Below, piece after piece: positions 1 through 6,486 of a DNA stretch of 7,095 nucleotides. The first letter of the stretch is position 1, and the number at the start of each line of letters is the position of its first letter. The position numbers and the translations under genes were made by a program. Origin of the DNA: an uncultured Eubacteriales bacterium (GTDB lineage Bacteria > Bacillota > Clostridia > Oscillospirales > Acutalibacteraceae); assembly GCA_934667575.1 (NCBI GenBank), contig CAKUME010000054.1:1-7095 (forward strand). The letters run 5' to 3'. Under the pieces are notes generated by a model. That model did not search any database, was not told where the DNA came from, and saw nothing but the letters and a program-made list of their open reading frames with translations.

Positions 1-505
1 TCCCTATCATGAGCCGGGGCAGGCGTGCGGGCTGGCGTTCTCCGTGCAGCGCGGTGCCAACCTGCCGCGCTCGCTGAGTAATATCTACCGCGAGCTGGCC
101 GATGATCTGCAAGTGCCGCCGCCGCCCTCCGGCGATCTTTCCGGCTGGGCCGCGCAGGGCGTGCTGCTGCTCAACACGGTGCTCACCGTGGAGCGCGGCA
201 AAGCCGGCGCACACAAAAGCTGGGGCTGGCAAACGGTCACGCAGGCGGTGCTGCGCGCGTGCAGCCGTCTGCCGCAGCCGCTGGTCTACATTCTGTGGGG
301 CAGCGACGCGCGTGCGCTCTGCGCCGAGCTCCACGATGACGCGCCCAATCACTGTGCGGTGGAATCCACCCATCCCAGCCCGCTGTCGGCGCGCCGCGCG
401 GCCAACGGCTGCCCGGCGTTTTTCGGGAGCCGCCCGTTTTCGCGCGCCAACGCGTTTCTTACTGCTCACCATGTTCCGCCCATCGATTGGACGGCCACCG
501 GTTGA
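1..505 (+). CDS. ung: Uracil-DNA glycosylase, family 1 (3' part, truncated by window edge)
   Basis: This enzyme hydrolyses the N-glycosidic bond of uracil in DNA and starts base excision repair in the cytoplasm. The reading frame is open from the first base to TGA at 503-505 and gives 167 complete residues. The first is the Pro of the family's water-activating loop GQDPYH; base 1 (T) fits the third base of the catalytic Asp codon (GAT). Visible landmarks are PYHEPGQA at the start, LAFSV with the uracil-stacking Phe, LLLNTVLTV with the uracil-reading Asn (codon 173-175), and THPSPLSA with the catalytic His (codon 371-373) in the DNA-intercalation loop. The C-terminal FFGSRPFSRAN and PIDW also match the family. 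Spacing between these motifs agrees with E. coli Ung, so about 60 N-terminal residues lie outside the window. Glu replaces the E. coli Gly after PYH, which as I recall also occurs in Firmicutes. It converges on the Dabb gene. Confidence 0.96.
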   Translation, partial: PYHEPGQACGLAFSVQRGANLPRSLSNIYRELADDLQVPPPPSGDLSGWAAQGVLLLNTVLTVERGKAGAHKSWGWQTVTQAVLRACSRLPQPLVYILWGSDARALCAELHDDAPNHCAVESTHPSPLSARRAANGCPAFFGSRPFSRANAFLTAHHVPPIDWTATG

Positions 506-533
506 ACGCCGTTCGCCCGGGTGCTTTTCCACC

Positions 534-559
534 TGCGGCCGGTTCCGCATGATTTTTTT
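534..559 (+). terminator. Candidate intrinsic terminator of ung
   Basis: A short hairpin lies 28 bp after the ung stop: TGCGG (534-538) pairs with CCGCA (545-549) around a 6-base loop. After three bases (TGA) comes a run of seven T (553-559). The stem is only 5 bp but GC-rich. Position and polarity fit a rho-independent terminator for ung. No folding energy was computed. Confidence 0.5.
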
Positions 560-564
560 CATTC

Positions 565-609
565 AAAAAACACCGTTCGCGCGGCGCTCGGCTGCGGGAA
601 CGGTGTTTT
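565..609 (-). terminator. Intrinsic terminator for the yifB-Dabb operon, possibly bidirectional
   Basis: A perfect 12-bp inverted repeat is formed by AAAACACCGTTC (567-578) and GAACGGTGTTTT (598-609), separated by a 19-base GC-rich loop that may pair further. Read on the minus strand, the right-hand stem arm runs into six consecutive T (complement of A565-A570), about 40 bp beyond the stop of the Dabb gene, which is a classic rho-independent layout. Read on the plus strand it ends in four T, so it could also serve as a back-up terminator for the converging ung gene. Confidence 0.8.
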
Positions 610-646
610 GGGTTCATGGATTCGGTATAGAAATGCGCGGGGCTGC

Positions 647-982
647 TTAAAATACATAGGGGTCAATTTTCGGATCCATGTCGTTCTGGCTCTCAAAATC
701 GAGCGCAGTCCGGCGGCAAATTGCCGCGTGCACGATCTTTTGCACCTTCACATGTTCCGGATGGGTGCGGTATGCGGCGAGCGCATCGCGATTTTCAAAC
801 GTGCTGACCAGGCAGAGGTCAAATTCGCCATTCGGGTCGAGCCCTTCGCCCACTTCGGCCGAAAGCAGCCCCGGCACAATGCCGACCAGACCCTCCAGCC
901 CGCGGCGGATGCGCGCGGCGTTTTCTTCTGCGTTGTGTTCGTCGTCGCGGAGCAGCTTCCAAAAAACAATGTGCGTAATCAT
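647..982 (-). CDS. Dabb (stress-responsive A/B barrel) domain protein
   Basis: A small cytoplasmic protein of 111 residues that resembles the Dabb family of dimeric alpha/beta-barrel proteins. The N-terminus MITHIVFWKL matches the typical first beta strand of the family. It is followed by a helix rich in Ala, Glu and Arg, then a PGLLSAEVGEGLDP segment, an LCLVSTFENRDAL strand-turn, and a YRTHPEHVKVQKIV segment resembling the usual 'Y..HP.H..v' motif. It is slightly longer than the usual 95-105 residues because of an acidic tail. Family members range from plant stress proteins to a polyketide cyclase; most bacterial ones have no known substrate, so no reaction can be assigned. The ATG at 980-982 is preceded on the minus strand by AAAGGA at about 9 bases. 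The gene starts 33 bp after the stop of the yifB-like gene with no terminator between, so the two are probably co-transcribed. Confidence 0.88.
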   Translation of the reverse strand: MITHIVFWKLLRDDEHNAEENAARIRRGLEGLVGIVPGLLSAEVGEGLDPNGEFDLCLVSTFENRDALAAYRTHPEHVKVQKIVHAAICRRTALDFESQNDMDPKIDPYVF

Positions 983-1015
983 AGAGCAAATTCCTTTCTT
1001 CGTTGAGCCGAGCGG

Positions 1016-2545
1016 TTACTGTCCCGGCCAATATTTGCGGTCGAGCGAGCGATGCTGAATGGCCTCGCCCACATGAATGGCGTCGATGACCTCCGCACCG
1101 TCCAAATCGGCAATGGTGCGCGCCACCTTCAGCACGCGGTCATAGGCGCGGGCGGAAAGCCCCAATCGGTCGAACGCACTGCGCAGCAGCGCCGACGCCC
1201 GGTCGCTGAGCGGGCAGGCGGCCGAAAGCAGCGCCGGGGTCAGCCGCGCGTTGCAAAAAATTCCTTGGCTGCGGTAGCGTTCCTGCTGAATTTGCCGTGC
1301 GCGGTTCACCCGCGCACGAATCGCGGCCGATGGCTCGGCGGGCTGCGCCGCCGCGAGCGAATCAAAGTCCACCGGCGGCACTTCAATGTGCAGGTCGAGC
1401 CGGTCGAGCAGCGGCCCCGACACCCGCCCCAAATAGCGCGCCACATCCCGCGCGGAGCAGGTGCAGGAATGGGTGGGGTGGCCAAAATAGCCGCAGGGGC
1501 ACGGGTTCATTGCAGCCACCAGCATCACCGAGCAGGGATAGGTGAGCGTCGCGTTCACACGCGCAATCGTCACCTTGCCGTCTTCAATCGGCTGACGCAG
1601 TACCTCCATTGCATCGCGTGAAAACTCAGGCAGCTCGTCCAAAAAGAGCACGCCGTTGTGCGCGAGCGACAGCTCGCCGGGCCGGGGAATACGGCCGCCG
1701 CCGGAAAGCCCGGAGGGCGAGATGGTGTGGTGCGGCGCGCGGAACGGCCGCGCGGTGATCAGCGGCACGCCCTCCGGCAGGCAGCCTGCAATGGAATGCA
1801 GCCGTGTGGTTTCAATCGATTCCTCAAACGTCATTTCCGGCAGAATGGACGGCAGCCGCTTGGCCAGCATGCTTTTGCCCGAGCCCGGCAGCCCGATCAG
1901 CAGCACGTTGTGGCCGCCTGCGGCCGCCACCTCGAGCGCGCGTTTGGCGTCCTGCTGGCCGCGCACCTCCGAAAAATCCGGCTGCGGCGCGGCAGGCAGC
2001 TCGTCGGGTTCCACCGCATCCGCCAGCGGAAGCGGCACCCGCCCCGTCAGGTGGTTGAGCAGCGCCTGAATGTTCGCCACCGGAAACACGTCGATGCCCG
2101 AAACCACCGATCCCTCGGCCGCATTCTGTGCCGGAACGAAAATGCGCCGGAACCCATGCTCCTTGGCGCTGATCACCATCGAGAGCACGCCGTGCACCGG
2201 CCGCACCTCGCCCGAAAGTGACAGCTCACCCAAAAACGCGCTGTCGTCGGCCACGCGGTTCAGCTGCCCGGAGGCCACCAGCAGCGCCAAAAACAGCGGC
2301 ACGTCATAAATTGCGCCTTCCTTGCGCACATCGGCAGGCGCAAGGTTCACGGTGATGCGGCTCACCGGGAACTCAAATCCGCTGTTTTTCATCGCGGCAC
2401 GCACGCGTTCGCGCGATTCGCGCACGGTGGCGTCCGGCAGTCCGACCACGTCAAACGACGGCAGCCCCTGCGACAAATCGGCTTCCACCGATACCGGATA
2501 TGCGTCCATGCCAAAAATCCCCATGCTGTGCAGCGATGCAAGCAT
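1016..2545 (-). CDS. YifB/ComM-like Mg-chelatase-type AAA+ ATPase
   Basis: Full-length member (509 residues; the family is usually about 500-510). Domain order: N-terminal Lon-protease-like fold (about residues 20-165, with SQGLPSFDVVGLPD and RKEGAIYDVP), Mg-chelatase-like AAA+ core (about 190-395), and Mg-chelatase C-terminal domain (about 405-505). Visible motifs are Walker A GLPGSGKS (218-225), Walker B VLFLDE (299-304), sensor-1 Asn347 in AAMNPCPCG, LLDRLDLHIEVP with probable Arg finger Arg382, and a sensor-2 region SARAYDRVLKVARTIADL. Cys349, Cys351, Cys361 and Cys363 form the conserved CPC/CTC cluster that may bind metal. In Vibrio and Acinetobacter, ComM is a hexameric branch-migration helicase used in natural transformation; the role in Firmicutes is unclear, so no symbol is given. 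The ATG at 2543-2545 begins the typical 'ML..' N-terminus and has AAAGGAG 10 bases upstream. First gene of a minus-strand operon with the Dabb gene. Confidence 0.96.
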   Translation of the reverse strand: MLASLHSMGIFGMDAYPVSVEADLSQGLPSFDVVGLPDATVRESRERVRAAMKNSGFEFPVSRITVNLAPADVRKEGAIYDVPLFLALLVASGQLNRVADDSAFLGELSLSGEVRPVHGVLSMVISAKEHGFRRIFVPAQNAAEGSVVSGIDVFPVANIQALLNHLTGRVPLPLADAVEPDELPAAPQPDFSEVRGQQDAKRALEVAAAGGHNVLLIGLPGSGKSMLAKRLPSILPEMTFEESIETTRLHSIAGCLPEGVPLITARPFRAPHHTISPSGLSGGGRIPRPGELSLAHNGVLFLDELPEFSRDAMEVLRQPIEDGKVTIARVNATLTYPCSVMLVAAMNPCPCGYFGHPTHSCTCSARDVARYLGRVSGPLLDRLDLHIEVPPVDFDSLAAAQPAEPSAAIRARVNRARQIQQERYRSQGIFCNARLTPALLSAACPLSDRASALLRSAFDRLGLSARAYDRVLKVARTIADLDGAEVIDAIHVGEAIQHRSLDRKYWPGQ

Positions 2546-2599
2546 TTGTGTTGCGCTCCTTTCGGCACCGCATCTCCCAACGCGGCGATTCTATTGTTA

Positions 2600-2628
2600 A
2601 GTATAATGGAAATCCGCCCCGATTGCAA
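2600..2628 (-). promoter_or_regulatory. Sigma-A-like promoter for the yifB-Dabb operon
   Basis: On the minus strand a -35 box TTGCAA (plus-strand 2623-2628) is separated by exactly 17 bases from a -10 box TATACT (plus-strand 2600-2605). This is close to the consensus TTGACA-17-TATAAT. The predicted start of transcription is near 2593, giving a leader of about 48 bases before the ATG at 2545, with the ribosome binding site at 2556-2562. Transcription start not tested. Confidence 0.72.
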
Positions 2629-2635
2629 GCGTTTT

Positions 2636-2651
2636 CGCGCAAATTTGCGCG
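2636..2651. promoter_or_regulatory. 16-bp perfect palindrome, candidate operator between divergent promoters
   Basis: CGCGCAAATTTGCGCG is a perfect dyad with an AAATTT centre. It starts 7 bp beyond the -35 box of the minus-strand promoter and ends 38 bp before the -35 box of the plus-strand promoter. Partial copies lie nearby: TTTGCGC recurs at 2662-2668 and CGCAAATT at 2678-2685, the latter just before the plus-strand -35 box. The arrangement would suit a dimeric regulator controlling both operons. I do not recognise the motif as the site of a known regulator, and operator function is inference. Confidence 0.4.
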
Positions 2652-2689
2652 CGAATGCCCGTTTGCGCACAGGAATCCGCAAATTGGCA

Positions 2690-2718
2690 TTGCATTCCGG
2701 CTTTTTTTATGCTACAAT
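2690..2718 (+). promoter_or_regulatory. Sigma-A-like promoter for the M16-M16-lgt-folD operon
   Basis: A -35 box TTGCAT (2690-2695) is followed after exactly 17 bases by a -10 box TACAAT (2713-2718). The spacer is T-rich. Transcription would begin around 2725, leaving a leader of about 50 bases before the ATG at 2776. No further promoter was seen in the short gaps downstream, so this one probably drives all four plus-strand genes. Confidence 0.75.
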
Positions 2719-2760
2719 AAATAATTGAAACCTCGATTTCATTCACCCATTTTTTGTGAT

Positions 2761-2767
2761 AAGGAGG
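2761..2767 (+). promoter_or_regulatory. Ribosome binding site that fixes the yfmF start
   Basis: AAGGAGG, a near-perfect anti-Shine-Dalgarno match, lies 8 bases before the ATG at 2776-2778. The frame stays open upstream to a TTG at 2725, but that codon lies at or before the predicted transcription start and has no ribosome binding site, so the ATG at 2776 is the better start. Confidence 0.85.
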
Positions 2768-2775
2768 ATGGCACG

Positions 2776-4056
2776 ATGACGGTTTTTCCGCTTGGCCCCG
2801 GCGCGCGGCTGATTTCCGTGCCGGATGACCGGTTCCAAACGGTGCGCGTGTCGGCGCATTTTGCGGTGCCGCTGGGCGGCAATGCCGCCGAAAATGCCAT
2901 CGTTCCGCGGCTGCTCGCGCGCGGCTGCGCGGAATATCCCGATTTCACGCGCTTCAGCCGCAAGCTTGCCATGCTCTATGGCGCAAGCGTCTACGGCGCG
3001 TCGCAAACGGTGGGCGAAACGCAGGTGCTCACCGTGGCACTGGCGACCATCGACGATCGTTTTGCACCGGATGGCGAGCCGGTGTTTGCCGAGGGCATGC
3101 GGCTGCTGTGCGCCATGCTGTTTGATCCGGCGCTCGAAAACGGCGCGTTCCGCGCGGAAGATGTGGCCGAAGAAAAGCGCGGCCTGGCCGAAGAAATCCG
3201 CGCCGAATTTAACGACAAACGCGCCTATGCGCTGCATCGCTGCCGTGCGGAAATGTGCCGCGGCGAGCCCTATGGTTTGGATCGGCAGGGCACGGCGGCG
3301 CAGGCGGAAGCGATTACGCCCGCCGCGGCCACGGCGGCATGGCGGCAACTTTGCCGCACCGGTGCGCTCACGGTGATCGCCGTGGGGCGGTTCGATGCCG
3401 ATGCGGTGGCCGCCCCGCTGCGTGCTGCGCTGGCTCAAATGCCCCGCGACCCGGTGGCGCTGCACCCGGCCGTGCGCCGCGCCGCACCGGATGCGATGAA
3501 GTCGGTCACCGAGCGCACCGGCGCACAGCAAACCAAGCTGGTGCTTGGCTTTCGCACCCCCTGCGCCGAGCCGTATGAAGACACCATGCCCATGCGGATG
3601 GCCGCCGTGGCGTTCGGCGCCACGCCGGTGTCGCGCCTATTCCGAAATGTGCGCGAAAAGCAGGGACTGTGCTATTACTGCACTGCACATTACGATTTCA
3701 ACAAGGGTGTGATGCTCGTGGACTGCGGGGTAGACGAAGCCCGTGCCCATGCCGCCCGCGCCGAGATTCTGCGCCAGTTTGACCGGATGCAGGCCGACGG
3801 GCTGACCGACGAGGAGCTGGAAAATGCCCGCCGCGCCGTGCTCGATTCCGTGGGCAGCGTGTCCGATTCGCCGGCCATGCTCGCCGGATGGTATTTGTCG
3901 CAGCTGCCGAACGATTGTCTGCGCACGCCGGAGGAGGCCACGGCACGCGTGCGCGCCGTTACCGCCGAGAAATGCGCCGCCGCGTTTGCCTCGCTTCGGC
4001 CGGCCATCTGCTATCAGCTTTCCGGCCCGGAATGCGCAAAGGAGGCGGACGAATGA
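2776..4056 (+). CDS. M16-family peptidase-like protein, YfmF type (zinc-site-deficient partner subunit)
   Basis: A 426-residue protein resembling the YfmF group of M16 (inverzincin) proteins (B. subtilis ymfF). Two M16 half-domains are visible, about residues 1-190 and 190-420. No HxxEH zinc motif is present; the equivalent stretch reads IVPRLLARG, so it should not be catalytic alone. Typical family segments are LENGAF, EEKRGLAEEIRAEFNDKR and GEPYGLDRQG. The C-terminal half keeps SRLFRNVREKQGLCYY (residues 287-301); Arg293 and Tyr300 have the spacing of the substrate-binding Arg/Tyr pair of M16 enzymes. In heterodimeric M16 peptidases such as the Sphingomonas A1 pair, one subunit carries the zinc site and the other this pair, and the next gene fits the zinc-site role. 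NCBI names this family after EF-P 5-aminopentanol modification, a link made in B. subtilis; whether it holds here is unknown. First gene of the operon. Its TGA overlaps the next ATG (ATGA). Confidence 0.92.
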   Translation: MTVFPLGPGARLISVPDDRFQTVRVSAHFAVPLGGNAAENAIVPRLLARGCAEYPDFTRFSRKLAMLYGASVYGASQTVGETQVLTVALATIDDRFAPDGEPVFAEGMRLLCAMLFDPALENGAFRAEDVAEEKRGLAEEIRAEFNDKRAYALHRCRAEMCRGEPYGLDRQGTAAQAEAITPAAATAAWRQLCRTGALTVIAVGRFDADAVAAPLRAALAQMPRDPVALHPAVRRAAPDAMKSVTERTGAQQTKLVLGFRTPCAEPYEDTMPMRMAAVAFGATPVSRLFRNVREKQGLCYYCTAHYDFNKGVMLVDCGVDEARAHAARAEILRQFDRMQADGLTDEELENARRAVLDSVGSVSDSPAMLAGWYLSQLPNDCLRTPEEATARVRAVTAEKCAAAFASLRPAICYQLSGPECAKEADE

Positions 4057-5324
4057 AAAACGTACAGTCGCACCGCTTCGGCGCCGACACGCTCTGGTCG
4101 GGCGTGCATGAATCCGGCCTGCGGGTGTTTGTGTATGCCAAGCCCCGGTTTTCGTCGGCCTGCGCGCTGCTCGGCACCGCCTACGGTTCGATCGATACGC
4201 GGTTCCGGCGTGCGGGCGAGACGCATTTTGCGCAAACGCCCGCAGGCATCGCGCATTTTTTGGAGCATAAATTATTCGAAAGCGCGGGCGAGGATGCGTT
4301 TGCGCGCTTTGCCCGCACCGGCGCAAGCGCCAACGCGTATACGTCGTTTGACCGCACCTGCTATCTGTTTTCGTGTGCCGGGCACTTTGCCGAATCGCTC
4401 GAAATTTTGCTCGACTTTGTGCAGCAGCCGTATTTCACACCCGAAACCGTGCAAAAGGAGCAGGGCATTATTGCGCAGGAGATTCGCATGGGCGACGACG
4501 ATCCCGATCAGCTGGTGTTCCGCAATCTGCTCCGGTGCCTGTACCATGCGCACCCGGTGCGCGACGATGTGGCGGGTACCGTGGAGTCCATTGCGCAAAT
4601 CGATGCGCCGCTGCTCTATCGCTGCTACCGCACGTTTTACCATCCGTCCAACATGGTGCTGAGCGTGGCGGGGCGCGTGGATCCAAACGAAGTGTTTGCC
4701 ATGGCCGAACGAATGGTGCCGCCGAACCGTGCGCTGCCCGTGGAGCGGCAATTCCCGGCGGAGCCGGAGTCGGTCGCGCAGACCGGCGCGGAGGCGCGCG
4801 CCGCCGTGTCCGCCCCGATGTTCGAGCTGGGCTTCAAGGAGCCCGCGCCTGCGCGCAAAACCGCGAAGCAGTGCGCCGAAACCGCCGTGCTGCTGCAAAT
4901 GCTCGCGTCCGACACCTCGCCGCTCTACCGCCGCCTGCTCGCGGCCGGGCTGGTCAACGAAACCTTCGGCGCGGACTATCTGGAAGGGCCGGGCTATGCC
5001 GCCGTGGTATTCGGCGGAGAATCCGCCGACCCGGCGCGCGCTGCCGACGAAATTCAGCGTGAAATTGCGCGCCTGCGCCGTGACGGCATTCCGGCGGAAG
5101 ATTTTGAATGTGCCCGGCGCGCGCTCTATGGCTCGGCCATTGCCGGGCTGGGCAGCGTGGGCTATCTGGCGGGCGCGCTCGCAGACTGCGCATTCGCGGG
5201 GAGGGCATTCGGCGACGAACCGGCACAGCTGCGCGCAATGACCGCCGCTGCCGTCGGCCGCCGCTTGGCGGAACAAATGCAGCCGGATCGGGCGGCGATT
5301 TCGATCGTGCGTCCGATGGAATAA
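4053..5324 (+). CDS. M16-family zinc peptidase, YfmH type (catalytic subunit)
   Basis: A 423-residue zinc metallopeptidase of the M16 inverzincin family. The active-site motif HFLEH lies at residues 68-72 (zinc ligands His68 and His72, catalytic Glu71). Glu143 in IIAQEIRM aligns with the third zinc ligand, 71 residues after the second His; Glu136 is the other conserved acid of that helix. GASANAYTSFDRTCYLFSC matches the strands that line the chamber. The C-terminal half has SPLYRRLLAAGLVNETF where the partner has the Arg/Tyr motif, and the Tyr is absent, so each chain appears to contribute half a site. No signal peptide or membrane segment is seen, so a cytoplasmic location is likely. ATG 4053-4055 overlaps the upstream stop by 4 bp and has AAAGGAGG 7 bases ahead, indicating translational coupling and equal production of the two chains. 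The substrate is unknown; B. subtilis ymfH has been associated with EF-P modification, but a RiPP-type or peptide-processing role cannot be excluded. Confidence 0.94.
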   Translation: MKNVQSHRFGADTLWSGVHESGLRVFVYAKPRFSSACALLGTAYGSIDTRFRRAGETHFAQTPAGIAHFLEHKLFESAGEDAFARFARTGASANAYTSFDRTCYLFSCAGHFAESLEILLDFVQQPYFTPETVQKEQGIIAQEIRMGDDDPDQLVFRNLLRCLYHAHPVRDDVAGTVESIAQIDAPLLYRCYRTFYHPSNMVLSVAGRVDPNEVFAMAERMVPPNRALPVERQFPAEPESVAQTGAEARAAVSAPMFELGFKEPAPARKTAKQCAETAVLLQMLASDTSPLYRRLLAAGLVNETFGADYLEGPGYAAVVFGGESADPARAADEIQREIARLRRDGIPAEDFECARRALYGSAIAGLGSVGYLAGALADCAFAGRAFGDEPAQLRAMTAAAVGRRLAEQMQPDRAAISIVRPME

Positions 5325-5357
5325 ATCAAAAAACCACAGAGAGGAAGTTTCACAGTT

Positions 5358-6464
5358 ATGAATGGATTTTCGGGCTCCGTCACGTTTGGCGGAAGCAATC
5401 CCTGGCTGACGTTGGATATCAACGCAGTCGCATTCACCGTTGGGTCGCTGGAGGTGCGCTGGTACGGCGTGTTCATCGGAGTAGGCCTGCTGCTCGCGCT
5501 GCTTTATGCGATGCACTACGCCAAATCGTTTGGCGTGGACGGCGACCGCATGATGGACGTTGCATTTTTGAGCATTGTGATCGGCGTGATCGGTGCGCGG
5601 CTATATTATGTCGTGTTTAATTACAATGAATTCAAAGGGCAGCCGTTTGTGGAAACACTCAAAATATACAAAGGCGGCCTGGCGATTTATGGCGGCATCA
5701 TTTTCGGGCTGCTTTCGGGCTATTTTCTCTGCAAATGGCGCAAAATTCAGCCGCTCGCCATGCTCGATTTGGCGTCGATCGGTTTTTTGATCGGCCAAAT
5801 GCTGGGCCGCTGGGGCAACTTCACCAATCAGGAGGCGTTCGGCTGCAACACCACGCTCCCGTGGGGCATGTACAGCAGCGCAACCAACAATTACTTATCC
5901 TCGGTGCAGTCGCAGCTTGCGGCCATGGGCATCACCGTGGACCCCACTCAGCCGGTACATCCGTGTTTCCTGTATGAATCGCTCTGGTGCCTGATCGGCT
6001 TTTTGTTCCTGCATTTCTTCCTGCGCAAGCGCCGTCAGTACGACGGTCAAATCTTCCTCGTGTATCTGCTCTGGTACGGCCTCGGCCGCTTCTGGATCGA
6101 GGAACTGCGCACCGACAGCCTGATGATGGGACCCTATCGCGTATCGCGCTTTGTGTCGGGCATCTGTGTGATCGGCGCGGCCGTGCTGCTCATCGTGTTC
6201 CGCAAGCGCCGCAGCGTGTTCGGTGAAGCGGGGCTGACCGCACAGCTTGCCGCCGAGGCCGCCGCAAAAGTCGCAAAGGCGGACGCACCGGCGACTGTCG
6301 CGGATGCGAAGCCGGCGGTGCCCGTCGAAGCAGCCGAGCAGACCGCGCAGAACGCGCAGAACGATACGGCGGAGGAATCGGACGTGCCGCCGGAATCGGC
6401 GCCGGAAGCGAAAGCAGAGGGCGAACCGGATTCCGCCTCACCTTCCGATTCGTCGGAGCAGTAA
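5358..6464 (+). CDS. lgt: Prolipoprotein diacylglyceryl transferase
   Basis: Lgt moves the diacylglyceryl group of phosphatidylglycerol onto the lipobox Cys of prolipoproteins in the cytoplasmic membrane, before signal peptidase II cleavage. Family marks: RWYG (residues 34-37), GGLAIYGG (106-113), the signature GRWGNFTNQEAFG (150-162, with Arg151 and Asn154 matching E. coli Arg143 and Asn146), HPCFLYE (201-207), and GRFWIEELRTD (243-253, Arg244 matching E. coli Arg239). Several hydrophobic segments fit the seven-helix topology, including about 36-53, 67-87, 106-124, 205-222 and 263-281. Tyr111 replaces E. coli His103; to my knowledge this is common in Clostridia and streptococci. From about residue 284 to 368 the protein has an Ala/Pro/Glu/Asp/Ser-rich, probably disordered tail, making it much longer than the usual 250-290 residues; known topology would place it in the cytoplasm. 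The ATG has AGGAAG about 10 bases upstream and follows the M16 gene by 33 bp. Confidence 0.97.
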   Translation: MNGFSGSVTFGGSNPWLTLDINAVAFTVGSLEVRWYGVFIGVGLLLALLYAMHYAKSFGVDGDRMMDVAFLSIVIGVIGARLYYVVFNYNEFKGQPFVETLKIYKGGLAIYGGIIFGLLSGYFLCKWRKIQPLAMLDLASIGFLIGQMLGRWGNFTNQEAFGCNTTLPWGMYSSATNNYLSSVQSQLAAMGITVDPTQPVHPCFLYESLWCLIGFLFLHFFLRKRRQYDGQIFLVYLLWYGLGRFWIEELRTDSLMMGPYRVSRFVSGICVIGAAVLLIVFRKRRSVFGEAGLTAQLAAEAAAKVAKADAPATVADAKPAVPVEAAEQTAQNAQNDTAEESDVPPESAPEAKAEGEPDSASPSDSSEQ

Positions 6465-6486
6465 TCGGCGCAGGAGGAGAACGCAT

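Noticed and set aside
102..650. 182-residue plus-strand frame overlapping ung
   Set aside because: Out of frame with the recognisable Ung motifs, very Arg-rich, and it runs through the terminator region.
1052..1621. Plus-strand frames of up to 189 residues opposite the yifB-like gene
   Set aside because: Antisense shadows of an intact, full-length AAA+ gene. The translations are biased in composition and have no supporting start site.
2725..2775. N-terminal extension of the YfmF-type protein from a TTG at 2725
   Set aside because: The TTG lies at the predicted transcription start with no ribosome binding site, whereas the ATG at 2776 has AAGGAGG 8 bases upstream and gives the normal family length.
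2719..2775. Possible riboswitch or leader regulation ahead of the plus-strand operon
   Set aside because: The leader is only about 50 bases, A/T-rich and without visible stems or a terminator, too short for known riboswitch classes.
2743..3531. 262-residue open frame on the minus strand opposite the YfmF-type gene
   Set aside because: Shadow of the real coding frame: Arg/His/Gly/Ala-rich, no family resemblance, and it would overlap the plus-strand leader and ribosome binding site.
5325..5357. Possible independent promoter or terminator between the YfmH-type gene and lgt
   Set aside because: The 33-bp gap contains an A-rich stretch and a ribosome binding site but no hairpin and no -35/-10 pair.
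4272..5516. 414-residue open frame on the minus strand across the YfmH-type gene and into lgt
   Set aside because: It is antisense to clear family genes, its product is rich in Arg, His and Gly as expected from the complement of GC-rich codons, it shows no recognisable domain, and it has no good ribosome binding site.
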